Shown here in pieces: positions 11,270 to 22,141 of a DNA stretch of 64,000 nucleotides (its first letter is position 1; every line of letters starts with the position of its first letter). Location: the NCBI RefSeq assembly GCF_003711515.1, contig NW_021167081.1, positions 1,951,170 through 2,015,169 on the forward strand, read 5' to 3'. Origin of the DNA: Sodiomyces alkalinus F11 (taxonomy: Eukaryota > Ascomycota > Sordariomycetes > Glomerellales > Plectosphaerellaceae). A program made the translations under genes and the position numbers. The notes beneath the pieces are model-generated. The model saw only the letters and a list, made by a program, of their open reading frames with translations. It was not told where the DNA came from and ran no database searches.

Positions 11270-12433
11270 TACCAAATATGGAGTCACAAAAGATGGCAGT
11301 CAACGGGGCAATGGGGGGTCCTGGGCCGGTGGGGGAGCTTTATGGTCAAACTGCCCCTCGTCGAGCTTGTAGCTCTCCGTTCTTCGGACTGCCCCTCGTC
11401 CGTCAGCGGGATTCGTATGCAAGTACCTCGAGCGGGTACCTGCGGCCCATCACTGCTTCCTTGAGCCTCCATTGCCATGGAAGAACTGGCGATTAATTTG
11501 ATGCGAATTATATACAACTTCTGGAACAACTTAAATTCTGAACGCTATTATCAACAGTGATTGCTACTGAAATGCTTCGCGGGACAATCCGGCCCATTGT
11601 TAGGGTACATCCTGATTGCATTCTGTATGGTGGTACGCACCTCAATTCAAAAGGCACACCTACGATCATGATCTCACCGCTGAGCCGCTTAGTAATATAA
11701 TCCAGAACGGTGTTGGAAGACGGAAGAAATATTTGCCGTCGTACTTAAGAGTCCAGACCCAACTTGGTTGTAACATTACAACGTAGGTAATTACTGACAG
11801 GGATCGTATTCCCACAGAAGGACAGTCATCAGAAAGAAGCCCCTTTCTTCAGAGCAGTTGCTTCTAAAAGGGATTGCTACCTCAACTCTTCGTGGAAACC
11901 TACGTCAAGAAACCCGACTAGTGGGTTGAGCCGCATTCTTGGTACGTACCTATCACTGCCACACCACTCCCTTTCTGCTTCCTCGTCCACTCTCTTTATT
12001 ACTGGCGATCGATGCTCCCTTTTTTCTTCGACTCCTTCTCCCTTCCAGTTGACGTTGTTTCAACCAACACCCCCTTTCAACGTTCTTGGCTCCTTTGATG
12101 TAGGGCCCATTTCTTTGAAATCTTCCTGTCCTTACCTTAGGTGCGTAGTACTAGTCCGAGCTTTCTCGGTTCAAGGTCAGCTTGGTGAAGCTCCATTCCA
12201 CATATGCGATACCTGTCCTTTTGACCCTTCCGACAAACAACATCGTTCATTCTCCCACAGCAAATATTTTGAAGCCGCGGTGGCCTTCCCTGTTCCTTCC
12301 ACACTCATTGAACCATAATATCTGTTTTACGGCTGGACTGACCACTGGCGACAGCTCTTAATTTATTTCCCTTCTTTATTTCTTTTTTTTCCCCTTATTG
12401 TCACGCCTTATAGCTGGCATATTGTCGCCCGCC
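11270..12433. other. divergent promoter region RidA/PMT4
   Basis: 1.16 kb between two divergent starts. From about 11930 to 12433 the plus strand is strongly pyrimidine-rich (TTTCTTTTTTTTCCCC near 12380), typical of a long 5' leader for PMT4. No gene is supported. Confidence 0.5.
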
Positions 12434-14956
12434 ATGGCGTCTACTGCCGTCCCTCAAGGCAGCTTGCGTCAGCGCAACACGGGCTCCAAGAAGTCGCCCG
12501 CGGCTGCGCCTTTGGAGCAAGAGGTCTCCAAGGTCAAGTCCGTACAGCAGAAGACGAAGACCTCGGAAACAGAATACCGCATTGGTCTCGTTTTGATTAC
12601 TTTGTTCGGGTTTCTCACCCGATTTTGGGGCATCAGCCACCCCAATGAGGTCGTCTTCGACGAGGTACATTTCGGCAAAGTGAGTTGAATCGAGCCTCAT
12701 ATCTATCAGTCTGATCGTTGTTCGAGCCCTCTTTGACTGACTCTACTCCCGCCCCCCCTCGGACAGTTTGCCTCTTACTACCTCGAGCGAACCTACTTCT
12801 TCGACGTCCATCCTCCCTTTGGAAAACTTCTCTTTGCTTTCATGGGATGGCTGGTGGGCTACGACGGTCATTTCCACTTCGAGAACATTGGCGATTCGTA
12901 CATTGTCAACAAGGTCCCTTATGTGGCTTTCCGGGCCCTGCCTGCTATCCTCGGCGCCCTGACCGTGTCGGTGGTGTACCTCATCATGTGGGAGTCGGGC
13001 TACACCCTTCCTGCCTGCATCATCGCCGCCGGCCTAGTGCTTCTGGACAACGCCCATATCGGCCAGACTCGCCTGATTCTGCTCGATGCCACCCTCGTCT
13101 TCTGCATGGCCTGCAGCCTGCTCTTCTATATCAAGTTCTATAAGCTGCGCCATGAGCCCTTCTCGCGCAAGTGGTGGAAATGGCTTATCCTCACCGGCTT
13201 TGCCTTGTCTGCAGATATCTCGGTCAAGTACGTCGGCACCTTTGCCTTCATCACCATCGGCTCTGCAGTTATTATCGACCTTTGGGAACTCCTGGACGTG
13301 AAGCGTCCCGGCGGCGCCCTGAGCCTGTCCCAATTCAGCAAGCATTTTGGCGCTCGTGCCTTCGGCCTCATCATTATGCCGTTCCTCTTCTACCTCTTCT
13401 GGTTCCAAGTTCACTTCGCCGTCCTGACCCGCTCTGGCCCCGGCGACGACTTCATGACACCCGAGTTCCAGGAGACCCTGAGCGATAACGTCATGCTGGC
13501 CAACTCGCTTGATATTCAGTACTACGATACTCTCACGATCCGGCACAAGGAGACCAAGGCATATCTCCACAGCCATCCCGACCGATACCCTCTCCGGTAC
13601 GACGACGGCCGCGTATCCAGCCAAGGCCAGCAGGTCACCGGGTACCCGTATAACGACACCAATAACTACTGGCAGATTCTGCCCATGGACGGCGACGAGG
13701 CGCTGGGCCGCGTGGTCAAGAATCACGACCTCGTCCGCCTGCGCCACGTGGTGACCGATACGGTCCTGCTTTCCCACGACGTCGCTTCGCCGTCCTATCC
13801 GACCAACCAAGAGTTCACCACGGTTGCCGTGGCAGACGCAATTGGTAAACGAGCGCAGGACACGCTTTTCGAGGTCCGGATTGAGCATGGCAAGAAGAGC
13901 CAGGCGTTCAAGAGCATCGCGAGCCACTTCAAGCTGATCCACAACCCCAGCAAGGTGGCCATGTGGACTCACACCAAGCCGCTGCCAGAGTGGGCCTTCA
14001 AGCAGCAAGAGATCAATGGAAACAAGCAGATCGCGCCCAGCTCCAACGTGTGGCTCGTGGAGGACATCCCGTCGGTCCCGCAGAGCGACCCGCGGCGGCA
14101 AAAGCCGGAGAGACAGGTCAAGACGCTGCCTTTCCTGCGCAAGTGGTTCGAGCTGCAGCGGGCCATGTTTTACCACAATAGCAAGCTCACGAGCAGCCAC
14201 CCGTACGCGAGCCATCCGTACCAGTGGCCGTTCCTGCTGCGGGGCGTGAGCTTCTGGACCAAGAACGACACGCGGCAGCAGATCTACTTCTTGGGCAACC
14301 CCGTGGGGTGGTGGCTAGCGAGCAGTCTGCTGGCCGTGTTCGTCGGAATCATCGGTGCCGATCAGATCTCTCTCAGACGGGGTATCGATGCCCTGGATCG
14401 CCGTACGTTGCCGCCTTTCCCCTCTTTTTTTCTTCTTTTTTTTTTCCTTTACCTTGCATATGACTTGGTCTCCTCCGATGAAACAGATTCTTCTCCGTCT
14501 AGACCACACAGTCCACTCTGGCTAACTCCGGCTCCAGGTACTCGATCGCGACTATACAACTCGACAGGGTTCTTCTTCCTGGCGTGGGCGACACATTATT
14601 TCCCGTTCTATCTCATGGGACGGCAGCTGTTCCTGCACCATTACCTGCCTGCCCATTTGGCGTCGTGTCTGGTGGCAGGCTCGCTGATCGAATTTGTGTT
14701 CACAGCTGAGCCGGCGGAAGAGGGTCCAAGTGGTGGCAAGACGCAGAGCGCCGGGCCGAAGCGATACCTGTCGGCACGGGAGCGGTTGGCGGGGCAGAGC
14801 ACGATGGGGGTTTGGGTCGCATGCGGAGTGGTGCTGGCCGTGGCCGTGGCCGGGTGGTACTTCTTCCTGCCCCTCACATACGGTTACCCCGGTCTTTCGG
14901 TGGAGCAGGTGCTGAGGCGAAAATGGCTCGGCTATGATCTGCACTTTGCTAAATAA
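12434..14956 (+). CDS. pmt4: protein O-mannosyltransferase, PMT4 subfamily
   Basis: Three exons (12434-12679, 12767-14402, 14538-14956) encode 766 aa, close to yeast Pmt4 (762). The enzyme transfers mannose from dolichyl-phosphate-mannose to Ser/Thr of secretory and membrane proteins in the ER. Seen here are the conserved first loop EVVFDEVHFGKFASYYLERT and FDVHPPFGK with its catalytic-region Asp-Glu, about seven N-terminal membrane spans, a central MIR region with LHSHPDRYPLRY, SSQGQQVTGYPYNDTNNYW and RLRHVVTDT, and C-terminal membrane spans with HYFPFYLMGRQLFLHHYLPAHL. The fragments VSSQGQQVTGY, FKQQEINGNK and PYQWPFLLRGVSFWT place it in the PMT4 rather than PMT1/2 subfamily. Intron 2 (135 nt) has no in-frame stop, so automated prediction could retain it. 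Its acceptor CCAG|GT restores the RRTRSRLYNSTGFF join. Confidence 0.95.
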
Positions 14957-16488
14957 GCAACTCGACCCGCCGACAGCAGGTCGGTTGTTCTATTCGGGGT
15001 GGAACACCTGAAGGTGTCAAACCTAGCGTTGATGTCCAGCGTTATGGAGCACGGAATTCCTCCGTTGGCTGTTACCTCCTTGGCTTTCTTCTCCTCATAG
15101 AGGAGGTGAGGCACAGGAGTGATGGATGGTAAAGGGAACGACGTGGTCGGCACGGTATTGGGGATACAGCGAGGATTGTAAAACGAAAAGTAACTAAGGG
15201 TACTGAGTTAATGAGTGTAATTCCGTCTGTGAGCTGACAAGGGAGATCCAACTTCCGGTGGTTAACATTAAAACGAGTATGATAGCAGACAAATACACAG
15301 ACAGAGCGCGCTGGATGTGATGCTTATTATGATGTGTTCGTAGCGTGTTCATCCGTACTCAGGTTGTCCGTAACTGTGTAGGTACCTTTTTAGGTAGGTA
15401 TGTACCTACTTTGTTAGTACGAGGTCCAGAATTGACGGTTCCTGCCGACAACCGAGATCAGATCTGACATGGACTTGTCGAGGGGTACAGACCAATCATG
15501 TCTCGGAACCAGGAATGATGACTCCGTAGCACAATTCACACAGCGACACTAGGGTCGATCATGGCACGTCGCACTTCGTACAAAGTACAAGAAGGATCGT
15601 ATTCGTACTCCGTATGTCAATTGTCTGTGTTTTGACATATCGGTCACTGCAAATCCTCCCCTGGACGAACGACACACACGTTTGCGGCATCCGTACTTCA
15701 GGTACCCGCGATGAAATTACGCCGTGCTTCGTACATAAGGTACAGTACTGCCTGCACTTGATGTAACCGACTTGGGCTGGTGCGTTCTTTCGGCCTGTAG
15801 CTCCACACGTGTTTCGCCAGGGGTTGGTGGCCTGGTTCCAAGCTGCACCTCGTCTCGTCCTTTCACCCAACATCCTATCCTCCCTTTGATTTTAGCTCGT
15901 AATTATAGTATTTGCTCTCCATAGAGGGCTTGCTTGGGTCTTGGACATTGTCACGACTCCTTACGTAAATTAGGAGTAAGATGTACGAATACGCCGTACA
16001 GAGGACCATTGTATTTTATCCGTACCTTATTAGTTCTCCCTCTGCTGTACATATTCGTCCCAAATATCTATCTACCTACCTTGAGATACCTTACTTACGC
16101 GCCCAGGTACGTAACGTAACCCACGTACGTCAGTACCTTGGCAGTATTTCGTACTCCAGTGATTGAGTGGTCCGATCTCATCTTCTCTCCTGCTTAAAGT
16201 TTAGCAGGGCGAAACTTCAACTTACCCCTGCCTTACGTACCACCATCATCTACAACGTACTCCCTTGGCCCCGTTTCTTTTCAATTTCCTTGCAGTCGCT
16301 TCATCTCTAGTTCCAGGTACAGTATTCATTCACTGTCCTCTTTTTTCTGGCCAGGTTGCGTCAGACCACCTCGCGCCGTGCTATATACCACACGTACACG
16401 TGGACCATCCTCACGTACGGAGTGGTGACACATTCAGATCCCCTGGGTCCTACTACCGAGCGAACTGCAATGCACTAAGAGCACCTCC
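14957..16488. other. intergenic region rich in GTAC/TACCT motifs
   Basis: 1.5 kb without a supported gene. It contains dispersed motifs of the type GGTACCT, TACTCCGTA and CCTACCTT (for example 15380-15415, 15595-15620, 16070-16150) that recur in other gene-free parts of the window. The right end is the promoter and leader of the mannosyltransferase gene. Confidence 0.5.
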
Positions 16489-17970
16489 ATGTTGACAAGC
16501 CGATTGCAGATTTATTCATGTGACGTTGGAATAGCCCTTGTGCTCTATGTCGTCATCGTCATCATGACCCGCATCGCCGCCGCCGTCGCTGGTTACCGCG
16601 TCTCGCCGCGTCGGCGTTCCCTCCGGCGTCTCTTCCGGTCCAGAGTCATTCATCTCATCTTCCTCTTCCTCTTCCTCGTCACATTCTTCAACGCCTTCTG
16701 CATCCACCGTCGAATCGCCCACCTCGACAGGCCACCGGCTGCCTTTGACGTCCCCAGGAAGCAGGAACGCATCTACATTGCCGCCCTGCACTGGAACGAT
16801 GCCGCCTTGGTCCGGGACCACTGGACCCCCGCCGTTCTCGATCTCGTCGACGCTCTCGGCCGCGATAACGTCTTTGTCAGCGTCTACGAGAGCGGATCCT
16901 GGGACACAACGAAAGCCGAGCTGGCCACCCTCGATGCCCAGTTGGCCGCCCGCGGTGTCCGCCGCAATATCGTCCTCGACATCTCCACGCACCAGGACGA
17001 GCTCGAACGCAACATGCCTCCCGAGGGTCATCCGCTGCCAGAGGGTTGGATGAAAACGCCCCGTTCCCGCGCCGAGATGCGTCGCATTCCTTTCCTGGCC
17101 CGGTTACGGAACATGACGCTGCGGGATCTCTGGGACTTGGCCGATAAGGGGGAGCGGTATGATAAGGTCCTGTTCCTCAACGACGTCGTCTTCAGTGTAA
17201 GTCATTTCATTTTTCCAAGGAACGCCGATTCCACGTCCAATGAAGGAGGGGAGGGGGTTGGGTATGTAACCTTACAGCTAGCTAACGGACGCACGCACTC
17301 AACCCAACAGGTCCAAGATGTCTTGACCCTGCTTGACACCAACCGCGGTATCTACGCCGCCGCTTGCTCCCTTGACTTCTCGGATCATGCCGAATTTTAC
17401 GACACCTTCGCCCTACGCGACATCCGCGGAGACGCCTATCTTACCGCCACCTGGCCCTTCTTTCGTGCCCCAGCCAGTCGCTCTGCCATGGTCGCCCACA
17501 GCGATGCCGTTCCGGTCCAGAGCTGCTGGAACGGCATAGTCGCCATGCCCGCCGCTCCCTTCACCTCCTCCGCGAAACATAAGCGCTTGCAGTTCCGTTC
17601 TATCCCAGACTCACTCGCCACCCTCCATCTCGAGGCCTCCGAGTGCTGCCTTGTCCACGTTGACAACCCGCTCTCTGGCGAACTCGGCGTCTACCTCAAC
17701 CCCCGTGTCCGTGTCGCCTATCAACCCGAAGCATATGCCGCTGTCAACCCGGCCGATGGCTCCAGCTGGGTGAGCATGTGGGCCATTGCAAAAGGGTTGT
17801 GGTGGCACCGTCTTCTCGCTTGGTTCACGACCGATGCCCTGAAAGGCCACGTTGTGGACAAGCGGATGAAGACGTGGGAGGCCCAGAGCGTCAGCCACCA
17901 GGAGCCAGGCCGGGTTTGCATAATCAATGAGGGTCAGGTGTTGGTGTGGAACGGATGGAAGCACGTATAA
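16489..17970 (+). CDS. CMT1/CAP59-type (GT69) mannosyltransferase-like type II membrane protein
   Basis: Two exons (16489-17196 and 17311-17970) encode 455 aa. If translation starts at the second in-frame ATG (16564) the product is 430 aa. A strongly hydrophobic segment (LIFLFLFLVTFFNAFCI, about residues 55-72) follows an Arg-rich stretch, which gives type II topology with a lumenal catalytic domain. The body matches the family of cryptococcal alpha-1,3-mannosyltransferase Cmt1/Cap59: RIYIAALHWNDAALV, VFVSVYESGSWD, RIPFLARLRN, the acidic KVLFLNDVVFS motif, IYAAACSLDF, FYDTFALRDIRGD and SCWNGIVAMPA. The likely role is mannose transfer to glycans in the Golgi; donor and acceptor cannot be read from sequence. 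The 114-nt intron has no in-frame stop, but its GTAAGT donor and CAACAG acceptor, with a low-complexity insert between conserved motifs, support removal. Confidence 0.87.
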   Translation: MLTSRLQIYSCDVGIALVLYVVIVIMTRIAAAVAGYRVSPRRRSLRRLFRSRVIHLIFLFLFLVTFFNAFCIHRRIAHLDRPPAAFDVPRKQERIYIAALHWNDAALVRDHWTPAVLDLVDALGRDNVFVSVYESGSWDTTKAELATLDAQLAARGVRRNIVLDISTHQDELERNMPPEGHPLPEGWMKTPRSRAEMRRIPFLARLRNMTLRDLWDLADKGERYDKVLFLNDVVFSVSHFIFPRNADSTSNEGGEGVGYVTLQLANGRTHSTQQVQDVLTLLDTNRGIYAAACSLDFSDHAEFYDTFALRDIRGDAYLTATWPFFRAPASRSAMVAHSDAVPVQSCWNGIVAMPAAPFTSSAKHKRLQFRSIPDSLATLHLEASECCLVHVDNPLSGELGVYLNPRVRVAYQPEAYAAVNPADGSSWVSMWAIAKGLWWHRLLAWFTTDALKGHVVDKRMKTWEAQSVSHQEPGRVCIINEGQVLVWNGWKHV

Positions 17971-18312
17971 CCAAAAGAAAGAGGGGGAGACAAGTGACAT
18001 ACACGATCATGACAAGTCCTTTCTTTTTCGATTTGTTTTTTCATCTTTGTTTTCATCTTCCCCCCCCCCCCCTTTTTTTTTCATATATATATAACCCTCT
18101 CTCTATCTTTTGGACATATTCTCAGCATTCATCGGAATTCAGGCTGCTATTAGCACATAGAAGGAGCAAGATACCCCTCTGTAATTTTGCTTTGGATTAT
18201 ATGGCTGGCTACATAATGCTCTTATCCCAGTCCCATCCCAATTTCTTCTCTGTTTTTGGGTATGTACTTTTTTTCCCACTTTGGGCTGCACTTGGATTTC
18301 TCTTCCGGTCAC
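17971..18312. other. convergent 3' flank with C/T homopolymer run
   Basis: 342 bp between two convergent stop codons. A run of 12 C followed by 8 T lies at 18061-18080, then a short TATATATATA tract. No gene is seen. Confidence 0.5.
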
Positions 18313-20709
18313 TCAGTTTTCATCATCATACATAAGAGAACGCAACGGGGTCGGACCATTACCCTCCAAACGCCGCCGTCTGACCGTCTCTTGCGTTCTT
18401 TCCTTCCCCCTCCGAATTCCCAGTACGGCTCTCACCGCCCCCGGAGTTAGCAGCTGTTGCCGTGTTATCCCCCCCGTCTCGACGAGGCGGACGAACTGCT
18501 CCGCCTTACCCGCGCAGATGACGTGGTCGGTGTCGGGACACTGGCCGACCTCCGCAAGGGGCATGACGCGCGCAAGGCGGGCAACGTGGGCGTAGCTCAT
18601 GCGCTTCTCGGCGCGAAGGCCCGCGGGGAGGAGCTTACGCAAGTGGTCCAGGGCCATGGCATCCATGATGTCGGGCCGGAGCAGGATCTCCCACGGCGGG
18701 AGGCGGCGTTGCAGGTCCTGCACGGTGCGGACGTCCTCCAGGACGCGCGGCAGATGTTGGCCTACGCCGTCGGAGGGCCAGCGGATGGAGAGCAGGGCTT
18801 GGAGGGCCCCGGCGTAGAGGTCGCGGGACGTTTCCGAGGCGCGGAGCTCGCTTGGCTCGATGGCGTCCGAGCGCGGGATGATGTGCGGGGGCAAGGCCGG
18901 CGAGGGAATCAGGTTGAGGACGAGGTAGCGGGCGATGGAGGCGTTGCTCGCTAGCAGGGTGCGCAGACGCTCGAAGGGGGTCGATTCCGGGAGGGAGAGC
19001 GCCGTCTTGAGGAGGGTGAGGTGAGGGGCTGCTCTGGGAGAGTCGGGGCGACAGGTGCCTTCTTCGTCATAGTAATACTCGTCGTCGCTGTCATCCTCAT
19101 TGTCATCGTCGATGACCGAGATTTGCCATTCTTCCGAGGCGCGAGGACGACGGGAGCTCCTGTGGGGAACGGTGAGGTACCGATTGTCCTGAGGAGGTCG
19201 TTCGTCGGACGGGGCTGATGAGGTGCTCTGAACAGCAGCAGCAGTAGTCTGCTGCTGGCGAAGTGGCGGTGTTACGGAAGAATGATTCGTTAACATGTGG
19301 CTCCAAGCATCGAGACAGGCATGGAAGCCCTCTTCGTCGTCGTCGTCGTCGTCGTCCTCCTGCTCCATGCTTCTGTTAGTGGGTGGCGGCGAAGGCGCAG
19401 ATGGCGGGGTGGGTGGTGTTATATCGATGGAAACTCCACATGTCGTGCTGCCATGCTCCTCCTCCTCCTCTTCGTCTTCCTGCTGTTCGTCGTCGCTGGA
19501 GTCAGGGGACCAGCGGCTCTGGTAGACGGGGGCAGGCTCGGGTTCCTCGACCTCCGGCACAGTCTTGTCCTTGAGATCCGCGTCGGAACCATCGCCCTCG
19601 TCCTTCGGCACAGCTTCGTACTCGAGATCCGTGTCGGTATCCTCCTCCAGCTCTTGCTCCTCCTCCTCCTCCTCCTCGGCCTCCGGCAGCATCTCGTATT
19701 TGAAATCCGTGCTGGAACCCTCCTCTTCGGCCTCCTCGTGGATCGTGCTGCCTGCGGGAGCCCTAGGCCGGGACTCGTCAGTTATATCCATCTCGGGGAC
19801 GTTCAAACTTACCGTCCTGGTTTCGATGTCCACCATTCGACTACGCATCATGCGACCAGCTCTAATGGGGAGGGTTTGGGCTTCTTCTTCTTCGTGGTCG
19901 TCGACATTCCTGGTGCGTCCCACCTGCGTTTGCTGGTGAGATGTGGCGCTTGAACGCAAGGGAATCTCGATTTCTCGTGCCCGGCTGGGCAGTCCAGAAG
20001 CTAGGGGGAGAATGTCCGCGTCGTCGTCGTCGTCTTCCTTGTCGGAAAAGTCTCGGATTGGCTCACGATACATTTTGGGGATAATGTAGAGGCGCGATTT
20101 GGGCCTAGGGGGAGCCTCTTTCGGGGATGGGCGTGTTTCCTTCTCCGGGCGCTTTCCTGCTGATTTCGGTTTCAAGGAAGCGCCAAGCTGGGTTTCTGGA
20201 CAGGTCTTCTTGGGGTCATTAGGCTCGACGTTGTCGTCGAACCCAAGGCCAGCATCGGCGATCATATCACCCAGGGGCTGGAAGGCCAACATGGGCAGGG
20301 TCGGTGGCGGGGGACGGAGCGTCGTAGGTCGCCTGGACAGGGTGTCGGAGCGTGCCTTGTCACGAGCCCGAAGGACTTCGTTCAGGGCGTTCGGGGATGG
20401 CGAGTCCTTCCATCGCAGTACGGCTTGGGTCCCTTGGGTCGGTGGGATTTTTCGTTTTTCCTGAACGGCACGCTGCTGCTCGTCACGCAAGGCGACGATG
20501 GCGTCGTCCGTTTGGCCGTTCAACCATGCAGTCACCTGCTCTGTGCCACGGGTTTGTATGACGATAGAGGAGACTCTGGAAGATCGTGCGGAGGTCGTAA
20601 CTCCGGTCGAGGTTGAGCTGGGGGTTTGACTTTGGCCAGGGGGCGGCGACGTCGACCTGCGAGTCGGCTTCGTCCCCTGCCGCTTGAATCTGAGCCATGG
20701 GATAGGCAT
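18313..20709 (-). CDS. large acidic low-complexity protein of unknown function
   Basis: An uninterrupted frame encodes 798 aa and starts at an ATG. I do not recognise the family. Residues 1-50 are Pro/Ser/Thr-rich. Residues about 215-560 hold many Asp/Glu runs (KEDDDDDADIL, EEEEEEEEQELEE, QEDDDDDDDEEG). Within them are three related units, DFKYEMLPEAEE, DLEYEAVPKDEG and DLKDKTVPEVEE, suggesting degenerate repeats of about 20-25 residues. The C-terminal ~200 residues (from about LTLLKTALSLPESTPFERL) are ordered and Leu/Arg-rich, containing PPWEILLRPDIMDAMALDHLRKLLP and MSYAHVARLARVMPLAEVGQCPDTDHVICAGKAE in separate stretches, so a folded domain may sit there. Long antisense open frames are compositional mirrors of the GAN/GAC repeats. 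It is convergent with the GT69 gene. Whether the 5' part has a small intron is unknown. Confidence 0.75.
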   Translation of the reverse strand: MPIPWLRFKRQGTKPTRRSTSPPPGQSQTPSSTSTGVTTSARSSRVSSIVIQTRGTEQVTAWLNGQTDDAIVALRDEQQRAVQEKRKIPPTQGTQAVLRWKDSPSPNALNEVLRARDKARSDTLSRRPTTLRPPPPTLPMLAFQPLGDMIADAGLGFDDNVEPNDPKKTCPETQLGASLKPKSAGKRPEKETRPSPKEAPPRPKSRLYIIPKMYREPIRDFSDKEDDDDDADILPLASGLPSRAREIEIPLRSSATSHQQTQVGRTRNVDDHEEEEAQTLPIRAGRMMRSRMVDIETRTVSLNVPEMDITDESRPRAPAGSTIHEEAEEEGSSTDFKYEMLPEAEEEEEEEQELEEDTDTDLEYEAVPKDEGDGSDADLKDKTVPEVEEPEPAPVYQSRWSPDSSDDEQQEDEEEEEEHGSTTCGVSIDITPPTPPSAPSPPPTNRSMEQEDDDDDDDEEGFHACLDAWSHMLTNHSSVTPPLRQQQTTAAAVQSTSSAPSDERPPQDNRYLTVPHRSSRRPRASEEWQISVIDDDNEDDSDDEYYYDEEGTCRPDSPRAAPHLTLLKTALSLPESTPFERLRTLLASNASIARYLVLNLIPSPALPPHIIPRSDAIEPSELRASETSRDLYAGALQALLSIRWPSDGVGQHLPRVLEDVRTVQDLQRRLPPWEILLRPDIMDAMALDHLRKLLPAGLRAEKRMSYAHVARLARVMPLAEVGQCPDTDHVICAGKAEQFVRLVETGGITRQQLLTPGAVRAVLGIRRGKERTQETVRRRRLEGNGPTPLRSLMYDDEN

Positions 20710-22025
20710 CTTGTTGATCTCGATTCAGATTCGATACTAGGTGGTTGTTGATGTTTACGTGTTTCTTAGAACTTGAATTTCAATCGGGATTCATCTTCGA
20801 AATCCAGCTGGCCATGGTTGGACGTGTAAAGGCTTTTATGCCACTCTCGTCAAGAGGCTGGGTTCTAGTTGTTGTTGGACAACCAGCATGTTTCTGGGTC
20901 GATGTCCTGAAGCAATACTTGTCAGGGCGGTGAATAGACATGGTTAACTGAGTGCAATCGTGTTATTAGGAAACAACTAGAAATTGTCACAGGATACTAG
21001 GTGGACTGATATGGCAACTCCCGGATCAATGTGAATGTTCTGAGGTTGGTCAAAGAAACTGGACGCTCTCTTACATCTTTGGGGGTGTCGTGTAGTGACA
21101 GGTGTGTTTTCTTACACGGGCTTTAATTTTTTTTTCTAGAAAAAAGTGAAGAGCATGAAGAAGAAAGGCTCTGAAGCCATGAAGGGTTGGTTGAATAAAC
21201 AATCGGCTTGGAGTTGCTCTGAACTCTGACATGAAGGCTGTATCTTTGTCTTGGGAACACAAAGCTCTTTGAAGTTGTCGGAGACGCACGTTTTGCCTTT
21301 GAAACATGAACACCAGTCTTGGACAAAGGGTCTTGTATTACTGGACCTTACTTTTTAGTGCCATTCGCCGTGACCTCCTTGGACTAGTGGTTAGTGAATG
21401 GGGACAAGCCCAAGATGTAAATACTGGACAGGACGCCATGGGCATGTCGTCCAAAGGAGGTTCTTAACAGCCCTAAGGTAACACCGACACTGCTCTTTTT
21501 CCAACACCCGATTAATACCTGAAAGTCCCCTTGACTTAGTCTGCAGTATCCGATCGTTAGAACTGGTTGATTTCTTGTTCTTCTAGTGGATGTCGAATAT
21601 CCAGCCAGGAATGATATGTGGCGTTACTGGACGTTGACTTCACTTTGAAGTAGGCCAGGTCTTGATTTTAGGTGCAGTATGCCTCCTGACCGGGCGGAGG
21701 ACACGCCGAACGCAATGTTGTCCTCTGACCAAAATTGTCCAACGTCGGCCAGAAGGTCAAAACTAGAGAATGAGGACCCGGTCTCGAACTTGCGGGAGCA
21801 TTGCGAGGCCGTCCCCGTCTTCCTTCGAAGCGAATTTCATCCTCGGTTGGGTGATTGGGTGACACCTCAACTTGGAGCTTGGCCAGGAAACACAGGAGAA
21901 GAAAGAAACAATATTATTCGAGACAGGTTATGAACCGATACATTGATTGCTAGCCGGAAGACTGACTTACCACGGACTCTTCTTTTAGAACGCCAATGAA
22001 CCGCAATCCTTTACATAGGGTCTAT

Positions 22026-22141
22026 CACGTTGCATCAATGAACCACTTCCCAGGAGTCATCCCGCAGTTCTCCAACTCTCCCAGCTCCCCAAATCAAGGG
22101 ACCGGGGGCGTTTCCAGGAAGCGGTTCATTGATGCAACGTG
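22026..22141. repeat. 25-bp inverted repeat (24/25) with 66-nt spacer
   Basis: The left arm 22026-22050 (CACGTTGCATCAATGAACC then a variable base then CTTCC) is matched by the reverse complement of 22117-22141 with one mismatch. The structure could form a long hairpin. It has no obvious neighbouring coding sequence; an inverted duplication or a miniature-element remnant are possible origins. Confidence 0.85.

Noticed and set aside
13034..14215. 393-codon minus-strand frame inside PMT4
   Set aside because: Antisense shadow of a strongly conserved GC-rich coding exon.
19297..19953. Val/Leu-rich plus-strand frame opposite the acidic orphan
   Set aside because: Arises from reading Asp/Glu codon runs backwards (GTC/CTC repeats). 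Low complexity with no independent support.
21370..21440. tRNA-like GGACTAGTGGTTAGTGAAT stretch
   Set aside because: Resembles only a D-arm/A-box. No T-arm GTTCRANYC at the right distance and no acceptor stem pairing.
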